Below, one piece after another: positions 57,301 through 64,000 of a stretch of DNA of 64,000 nucleotides. Source of the DNA: Oasisia sp. SBJ-2009 (Eukaryota; Annelida; Polychaeta; Sabellida; Siboglinidae). The notes below the pieces were generated by a model, which did no database searches, had not been told where the DNA came from, and saw nothing but the letters and a program-made list of their open reading frames with translations. Numbering within the stretch: the first letter of the stretch is position 1; each line of letters opens with the position of its first letter. The DNA is taken from the NCBI GenBank assembly GCA_964017155.1, contig OZ024857.1:7614190-7678189 (forward strand), given 5' to 3'. Position numbers and translations under genes: made by a program.

Positions 57301-58150
57301 CCCAATCCAACATTTTGGCAAAGAAATTGGTTATCACTCAAATGGGAATATGTTACACAAAGTGCAGGAATCCGCCGCTTCTACCGTAGGCGATAAGCAT
57401 CAAGTAGGCGAGGAGTGAAAGTACAACACAAATTTCATCATTTTAAATGTGCTTAATGGCTAGAGCCTATTAATAATATCAACACAAGGTTGCAAACTGA
57501 TAGAGCCCTGCAGCGGCTTACATTTTTCCGGTAGTTATAAACTTTCCGATTGGCCTTTCTGCGCGACACATTTAAAATCATCAATGTCAGCGAAATAACA
57601 AAGCCGTTTTGGTATAAATGCCACGGGCTGTTCGATGATTCTTGCTTGATGAACACAATTCATTAATAATTGTATAATTTCTCACGTCAACATTTATTAA
57701 ACTAGATTATATATAGTAATACACTGTTTTTATAGTATAAGTAGTATCATTAGATACATATTACTCTTTTCTTAGTATTAGCGTTATTATGATCTTGTTA
57801 TTAACTAAATTATTATTATGTACACCATGTACTGTTAGAGGTAGACAGTATTTTGTAATTTTAATGGGCGTCCAGTTGCATCAACTATTTTAGTTATTAC
57901 TGTTTCTGTTGTATTGTGTTGTGTATAATGCCAAATCAAATTTCAAGTTCAAGATGACTCTCCTGTGATGACTACTGTCACGGATTATGGCGCACTAACA
58001 GCAAAACATGCCTCAAAACTTGTTTGCATCGTGTTAATTTTCGATAAATAACTTTGCTGAACTTGATATCGCGAGTTTATTGTCTAGCTAGTCTTATGTA
58101 GCGGCTTTTAAGAGAGAGGAGTGTTGAGTCAAGCTATATGCCTCGCAATA
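57300..58150. other. No gene recognised
   Basis: AT-rich non-coding sequence without visible repeats or splice-bounded exons. Confidence 0.4.
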
Positions 58151-58899
58151 TTTTTAACTGAAAAGTGGGGGGGAAATCCCTATGCTGTCCCCACCCTGAA
58201 AAGTGGGGGGACGCGCCCCCCCCCGTCCCCCACCGATCGACGCCCGTGCATATGCATACATATGTGTATATACATTGGTCACCCGTACCCCCACTTTAAA
58301 ACCGGATTGACAGTGACAATAAACGACGCATGACAATCGATGTGATGTTGCGGCATGTTTTATTTATTAGCAAATGTCACACTATGTAACGGAAGACATC
58401 GTACGTGTGATGACATGCACGTAATTGCAGACATTGTACGTTGATATGTGACAGATATGGTCAAGTAGTATGCCTAAGAAACAAAAGAACATGTGTTTAA
58501 TTATCACATGTATTTTTACACCAAATTAATATTGCCTTATTTGTATAAAAAAATGTTACGTAACTACTCATAAAAAATCATAAATGACATAATTAACGGA
58601 ACATTTATTATTAAGCTGATTACATACATTAATTATGCTCTATAATTATAATTTAAATGCTAGGTTTCTGCCCAAACTCACTTTCTGCCTCATATCATAT
58701 TAAATTTTGTTCCAGAGGATAAATAAGGCGCATTACAAACAACAAAATAACAGTTCGACTTGACGTTATTTAGCGAGCGAGCACCTCGCGGGTGAATAGC
58801 CTGAGCCAAAACATTTGTTAATGTAAGGGATACTTCAGTATTTTCAATTTTCAAGTTGGCGTAGTTCGCTAGACTGCAGCACAAACTTAGCGAGTGCTG

Positions 58900-59080
58900 A
58901 TTATGCCAAGTCGTATTATGCTTGCTGGCATTCTATCTCGCATTATGCAAGCTTGCATTCTTGCTCGTATTATGCTCGCTTGCAATATGCTAGACTTCGT
59001 ATTATGCCTGAATTCGTATTATGCCTGTCTTCATTATGCCTGACGTCGTATTATTGCAGATTATCTGCAATAATATGACA
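58900..59080. repeat. Degenerate TCGTATTATGC repeat ending in a hairpin
   Basis: The core CGTATTATGC or a variant recurs about eight times at 13-20 bp spacing. It ends in a perfect 11-bp inverted repeat (59,050-59,060 and 59,064-59,074) with a 3-base loop. Confidence 0.7.
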
Positions 59081-59169
59081 TGTTGAATTATGGCCCTAAT
59101 ATCGTTACATAGTTGTGCTTATTTACAAAAAACAATACCATTACCTTTAATTGATAACCTACTCAACTA

Positions 59170-59570
59170 GAGTAACTCACTAACTCATTGTAAGCAACAT
59201 TGCCAAACATAATATATCTAAACTCCAACGTATGCTTAATTACTTTGCACGCATGATACTCATTGGTTCCAGTTTACCACCATCACTTGAGAAGATATTT
59301 CCGGTTTTTATCGAACCAAAAACAAGAATTGACTACTATTATATATTGAACTGTATCTACTTGACAACAAAATTGCTTAGTCAATGTGCTTCATTTCCCT
59401 GATATCTGCAGGACTGTTAACTCATCCATTTCCAAATAAGGTTTCTAAAACTAATCTCAATACTGGCAAAACTTTTTTTGTTCACACCTGCGCCAGCAGT
59501 GCGAAAACTACTCCCTGATAAAAATAAATCTTCTGAAACTATAGACACAAATTTATGTAAACACTGGTGG
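59170..59570 (+). mobile_element. CR1/L2-type LINE tail, decayed
   Basis: Blocks in order matching 1-447: GCAACATTGCCAAA, TTTCCCTGATATCT, TGCGCCAGCAGT and AAATCTTCTGAAACTATA. No open frame remains. Confidence 0.7.
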
Positions 59571-59744
59571 CGCCCCCGAGCGACCGACCGAGAAAGCTAC
59601 AACACATTTACCATCGTTTGGCGTTGACGTCGTCTGCGTTCAAGTTAGCGACGGAGCTGTTAGCCTCGGTTACCCAGGTTCCGGGAGGTGGCAGCACTTT
59701 TCAGCCCCTCACACCCTCCTGAAGAAAATATGGGTCTGCATTTT

Positions 59745-60262
59745 TGACCCGCCAAGGTGGCCTTACCCCAGATTAGGGTAGAGATGCTGATTGGTTCTCA
59801 GGCCAACTATTAAATAAAAATTAAAATAACGATATACTTTTACAAGATAAAGATATCATATGAAAAGTATTCAACGTTGAACTTATATAAACACAAAAGT
59901 AAGTAAAAATTCAAATTTACAGTTGTTTATAAAATAAGAATTACGGCAGGATTAACCACTATCCGTGAGGTGTCAGCATTTTCTAGCCCCACACGGATAG
60001 TATACAAAGTAAATGAAGATACCTTTTTATCAAATAATGCTGTACTATAAAAACTATTCAAAATTAAACTGATATTAACACAAAATAAATAGAAATACAA
60101 ATTTGCAGTTGTTTATAAAAAATATAAATTACGGCAGTGTCCGTGAGGTGGCAGCATTATGTAGATCACGCGGATAAATAAACAAAAGCCGTCAAAGTGA
60201 CCAGACTGTCTTCTCGGCGTAGTTCCGCAGCCGACCGACAGTCGGTTAAGCGATACTACGGA
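59745..60262 (+). repeat. Dispersed repeat, copy 2 (pair with 17,965-18,290), internally duplicated
   Basis: Same blocks as copy 1. The segment from GTTGTTTATAAAA to GAGGTGKCAGCA occurs twice here (about 59,920-59,980 and 60,108-60,155), so this copy is longer. Confidence 0.7.
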
Positions 60263-60653
60263 GCTGTGGGCTGTGTTCGCCTTGCTGGCTGGCTGGCTGG
60301 CTGGCTGGCTGGATCGCTCGAGAAAACGACTCTTGCGTGTTCCGACTGTTGAGTGTTAAGCCTGACTATCGAAGACTGTCTAGAATATATTTCGAAAGAT
60401 GTATTCGGCGGTTGTGTGTTTTCATTAGACAGATACAGCACGTTTAATATGCGCCTGGCAGTGCGGTGCAATGGCACACACGACGCACTATGTGACTGTC
60501 GTATAAGAAACAGAGCCAGAATGTGAATGTCGGACAGGCTCTTGAAACATAATACAATGTAAAAAGTATGTCACGTTTAAATACGCTAGCATAAGTCTAG
60601 CCCTCTATAGGAAAGAAGAAGGAAGAGGTAGTTTCGCCCAGTTCGCTTAGTGG

Positions 60654-61197
60654 TAGGGGAAACCCGGGTAAAACGGGAGAGTCGTGTAAAAATAAAGCAA
60701 TTTACTTTGACAATATGCCTGTTTCTGTAAATCGCTTAATTTAACTAGTAGCTCGAGATCACTCAGTTACATAACGAAGTGAGGTCTATGGATTACGTAA
60801 TTATACAGGAGTATTAATCCGCCCAAGGTACGGCAGTCAAATTCACAAAGAAGTATGAAATTTTGCTCATACGACCTTACCATATCGCATATCTTCGCCA
60901 TTGTTATCGTAGTTTACTAGTTCTAATATATCAGTTACGTAAAATAACTATTCTGCATACGTTAGACCACGTCACATTAGCGAATGACGCAACTAATATG
61001 CACCCCATATTTCCCGAATAATTGTATTCGTATATGCGGGTAAAATGAGAATTTTGCGGGTAAAACGGAATAGTCCGTATTTATCAAACATAATGATGTC
61101 AACAACAAAAAACAAACCATGCCCTGTTGTGTTTTGGTGTGTTTGGCCGATACACAACAAACTGTTACCCTAAAGCGCATTGCCCGGGTTTCCCCTA
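60654..61197. mobile_element. TIR element with TAGGGGAAACCCGGG ends (~544 bp)
   Basis: Both ends read TAGGGGAAACCCGGG in opposite orientation. The motif CGGGTAAAACGG recurs inside (60,667 and near 61,055). No transposase; non-autonomous. Confidence 0.7.
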
Positions 61198-61235
61198 TTG
61201 CAGCGAAGTCGCCACCATTGTTCACGACGTAGCCA

Positions 61236-61535
61236 GAAATACTTTGGCAACTACGCGAGAGATGGCGCACTGACCGCGTTGACGTGACGTAACAGTTGGT
61301 ATGACGTCATCCGGTTTGGCAGCAACGCCGCGCCGAAATACTTTGGCAACTACGCGAGAGATGGCGCACTGACCGCGTTGACGTGACGTAACAGTTGGTA
61401 TGACGTCATCCGGTTTGGCAGCAACGCCGCGCCGAAATACTTTGGCAACTACGCGAGAGATGGCGCACTGACCGCGTTGACGTGACGTAACAGTGGGTAT
61501 GACGTCATCCGGTTTGGCAGCAACGCCGCGCCGCG
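61236..61535 (+). repeat. Three tandem 99-bp units with palindromic CRE
   Basis: Units start GAAATACTTTGGCAACTACG at 61,236, 61,335 and 61,434 and are almost identical. Each holds GACGTGACGTAAC and the perfect palindrome TGACGTCA (61,302, 61,401, 61,500), the consensus site for CREB/ATF factors. Confidence 0.9.
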
Positions 61536-61830
61536 GAACGTTGGCAAGAAGCGCCCGATCGTTTAGGGAAATCTTGATAGCGTTGCTGTTTCTATTTCAC
61601 GTCTGACTATAGACCTAAGTAAATGGCGTGAAGGTAATGTATGCCTGTGTCAGAATTAATACGTCTAGTTTCAACAATGGGTTTAGTCGCCGTATGTGTT
61701 GTAACGCTCTTATTATTGTTCTTGTCGTTAGGGAGGCCCAGAGAGGACGCAGAACTCATTCGTCTCCCGCCGGCTGCTTCAGTGAAAGTTAGTGAAGCTT
61801 CGGTTTACCGAGTGTTATTATTTTATGCTT
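61536..61830 (+). repeat. CRE-containing dispersed repeat, copy C (right part)
   Basis: Continues from the 99-bp units. The CAGAATTAATACG, TAGTCGCCG and GGAGGCCCAGAG blocks match copies at 16.2 and 57.0 kb. Confidence 0.65.
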
Positions 61831-61984
61831 GATACTCCGTTGACGTAGTCGATATAATTTAAAGCTATCGAAAGTAGAATGAAATATAGCTTATTATAGA
61901 TAATCGCTATGTCTCAAAAAAGAAGTAATGATAACTAGACTTAATGTAATAGCTCTTGTAAGTTCATAAGCAGTCAGTTGTCCT

Positions 61985-63240
61985 ATATACTGTAGCTAGG
62001 TTTCACACTTTGTGATTGAATATAAAAATAGTAATCAATCAATCAGCCATTTGGTCAACTTATTTGAAAACACACAACATAAACAAAACGATTTTAGATA
62101 AATAAATATTTATCAATAAATCGCAAGATATAAAATAAGGAATATATGTGTTTTGAACAGTATCAGACATGAATTGATACATTTATTAATGGATACGGTT
62201 TAAACTTCGAATCATTCACTGATAACCCAAACATTTATTTGGGCATAGGGCGGTTTGTCAGTTCTACCAGAAAGTGGTGTACTTGAATCAAGACTAAACA
62301 AAATAACTCCATTTTTGTAATACAAAAGTGTCATATAACAATTTCCTTGACTGGAACGTTTTTAAACAATAACGTTGTACTGATTGCAAGATAAATCGTG
62401 TTTCTCCCAGTCGTCTAGCCATCAACAGTTTGTTTGAGGAGGGTAGAACAATAAAAGTACCTAGAAACCATCATTGTCGTTAAGCCAACGTGTGTCCCAA
62501 CATACCGTTGCAAGTAATAGAAAGTGTCAACAGAAGCTGCATTTATGTTGGGAGTTTGGCTGGTCAGAATCTCGTAACATTAATTTTCCCTGAGGATAAT
62601 ACAATGTATGTCATAAATCGTTGGCACTCGTCGTTGTAGGATATACGGGACTCAGCTTCAGTCTATTGAACCTGCTGACTCGTTGGTTTTCAGAAAGCAA
62701 CATTCCGTGGGATGTGATGTACCCATAATTGTAATGAACACACAACGCCTGTAACCGAATGTGTTAAAATCACGAACAATGAGACGGGGCCTATTTGCCT
62801 AAATATCTTTACCATGAAACAAATATCACTTGCGTGCCTTATTAACATGAGCACGTAATTACAACACTCTGAAGTAACAGTATTTACATTCTAATGGACT
62901 GATATCGCGACATTGTAGGAGGAACCAGCGGAAATACATTTCCGGCGAACACTCGAAAAAAAGAGAGTAAACGCAGTGTAAGTTTATGCGAAGCATGCAA
63001 ACAAATTTTATTAATTTCAGCTACAATGATACACATTGCCCAAACACCTAGCATGATATTAGTTATCGATATTATTACCCGACATCATAAGACATGCAGT
63101 GTTTCGTTTTACTGATTAAAATAACAAAACATGACAATACATCACCCTTGCACACGTGCACAAGTAGGCTGGCTCGCTACTATTAGATCAACATACTATC
63201 CAAAACCGTCTACTGTAATGCATATGTGGCGTGATAATTA
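61985..63240 (+). repeat. Dispersed repeat, copy 2 (pair with 2,230-3,535)
   Basis: Matches copy 1 block by block, from a (CAAT)-type start through GGCTGGCTCGCTACTATTAG to TAATGCATATGTG. Shorter by small deletions. Confidence 0.75.
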
Positions 63241-63291
63241 TAATGCTGAACCACTTGAAATGTTAATATCAATCTAAAAGGTATAGAGGAA

Positions 63292-63480
63292 CTAGACATT
63301 AAAAGCAATTTTGAAATAGAATGTCTTAAGGTGCGCTTTAAATTTGTTCATGCACTCTGTGGAACGCAAATCCTCAGGTAGTGCGTTCCACAGAGTTGGT
63401 CCTGCACGGGAGAATGAGCGGCGTCCATGATGTTCGAGGTTGTGCCGAGGAACTGACGCATCCTGCGATCTGCAGACAGA
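63292..63480 (-). mobile_element. CR1-type LINE, ORF2 C-terminus
   Basis: Minus-strand frame with RSFSRAGPTLWNALPEDL and FKAHLKTFYFKIAF, ending at a stop at 63,292. Short upstream remnants reach the (CA)n tract. Confidence 0.8.
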
Positions 63481-63611
63481 GCAACGCGCGGTCTGCAGAT
63501 CGCAGGACGCGACGCGGCACATATAGCGTGATGAGAGAGGCGATGCACGTTGGCATCCGATCACGAAAGGCCCGAAACACAATAACGAGTATCTTGTTCT
63601 CGATACGATAT

Positions 63612-63617
<6 letters not shown>

Positions 63618-63701
<84 letters not shown>

Positions 63702-63721
63702 ACGCACGCACGAACGCTCGA

Positions 63722-63793
<72 letters not shown>
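63618..63793. repeat. (CA)n microsatellite with GCAC/CGAA break
   Basis: Two CA tracts of about 75 bp around a CACGCACGCACGAACG centre, followed by the repeat shared with 15,762. Confidence 0.95.
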
Positions 63794-63798
<5 letters not shown>

Positions 63799-64000
63799 AC
63801 CTAGCGACTTAACAGTTTTGCTAGCAAAGAATTTCCATTGAGCTGCGCATCTAAACGATATAATACAACTTCCGTTGAGATTTGATCGTTTGTATTGCAA
63901 ATTCCATATGTTATCCGTTATCCAACACAACTAAACTTTCGTGACTATTTCAAGTTAATAGGGTTTTGTAATAGACATAGTAAAATCTGATTCATAGTTA
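63793..64000 (+). repeat. Dispersed repeat, copy 2 (pair with 15,762-16,000)
   Basis: Very similar to copy 1 over its whole visible length; continues past the window edge. Confidence 0.8.

Overview
The window is eukaryotic nuclear DNA, most likely from a marine invertebrate (a lophotrochozoan such as a mollusc or brachiopod, or a lancelet; the sequence alone does not decide). The reasons are GT-AG introns, very many (TA)n and (TG)n microsatellites, numerous CR1/L2-type and other LINE fragments, hAT-like and foldback DNA elements, and two spliced genes of immune type. I see no tRNA, rRNA, CRISPR array or prokaryotic operon. Nearly all the long open frames are translated microsatellites.

Two protein-coding genes can be rebuilt by hand, both on the minus strand. 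(1) At 6359-3658 lies a complete three-exon secreted C-type lectin of 186 residues. It has a signal peptide exon and a CTLD split over two exons, with EPS and WDD in place of the usual EPN/QPD and WND motifs. (2) At 53539-21007 lies a gene of about 33 kb whose 17 recognised coding exons close in one frame (2,094 nt, 697 residues). Its order is an N-terminal MGNLCCKCC dual-acylation motif, a DZIP3-type HEPN domain with an intact R-x4-H motif, a coiled coil partly encoded by tandemly duplicated exons of exactly 14 or 21 codons, a short helical linker, four leucine-rich repeats each on an 84-bp phase-2 exon, and a helical C-terminal tail. It looks like an NLR built without a NACHT ATPase and is the most interesting object here.

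Layout. 0-3.6 kb: LINE tail and a dispersed repeat that recurs at 62-63.2 kb. 3.6-6.4 kb: lectin gene. 6.5-9.7 kb: microsatellites, a 386-bp foldback element and LINE pieces. 9-15.7 kb: tandem segmental duplication with triplet and hexamer repeat expansions. 15.7-19.9 kb: dispersed repeats, a foldback element, (AAAT)n and an 830-bp TIR element. 21-54.8 kb: the HEPN/LRR gene. Its introns hold a full-length CR1-like LINE nested inside another LINE (38.6-45.4 kb), a hAT-like element (30-31 kb), a broken LINE that itself contains a copy of a coiled-coil exon (31.5-33 kb), a 33-bp minisatellite (47.7-49.7 kb), tRNA-type SINEs and a CCGG-rich block (27.3-28.1 kb). 55-64 kb: repeats, including a (GCCAC)n array of about 625 bp and a triplicated 99-bp unit carrying a palindromic CRE.

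The lectin would act outside the cell as a recognition protein. The HEPN/LRR protein would act inside, probably at membranes. Their proximity suggests, but does not show, an immune-type neighbourhood.
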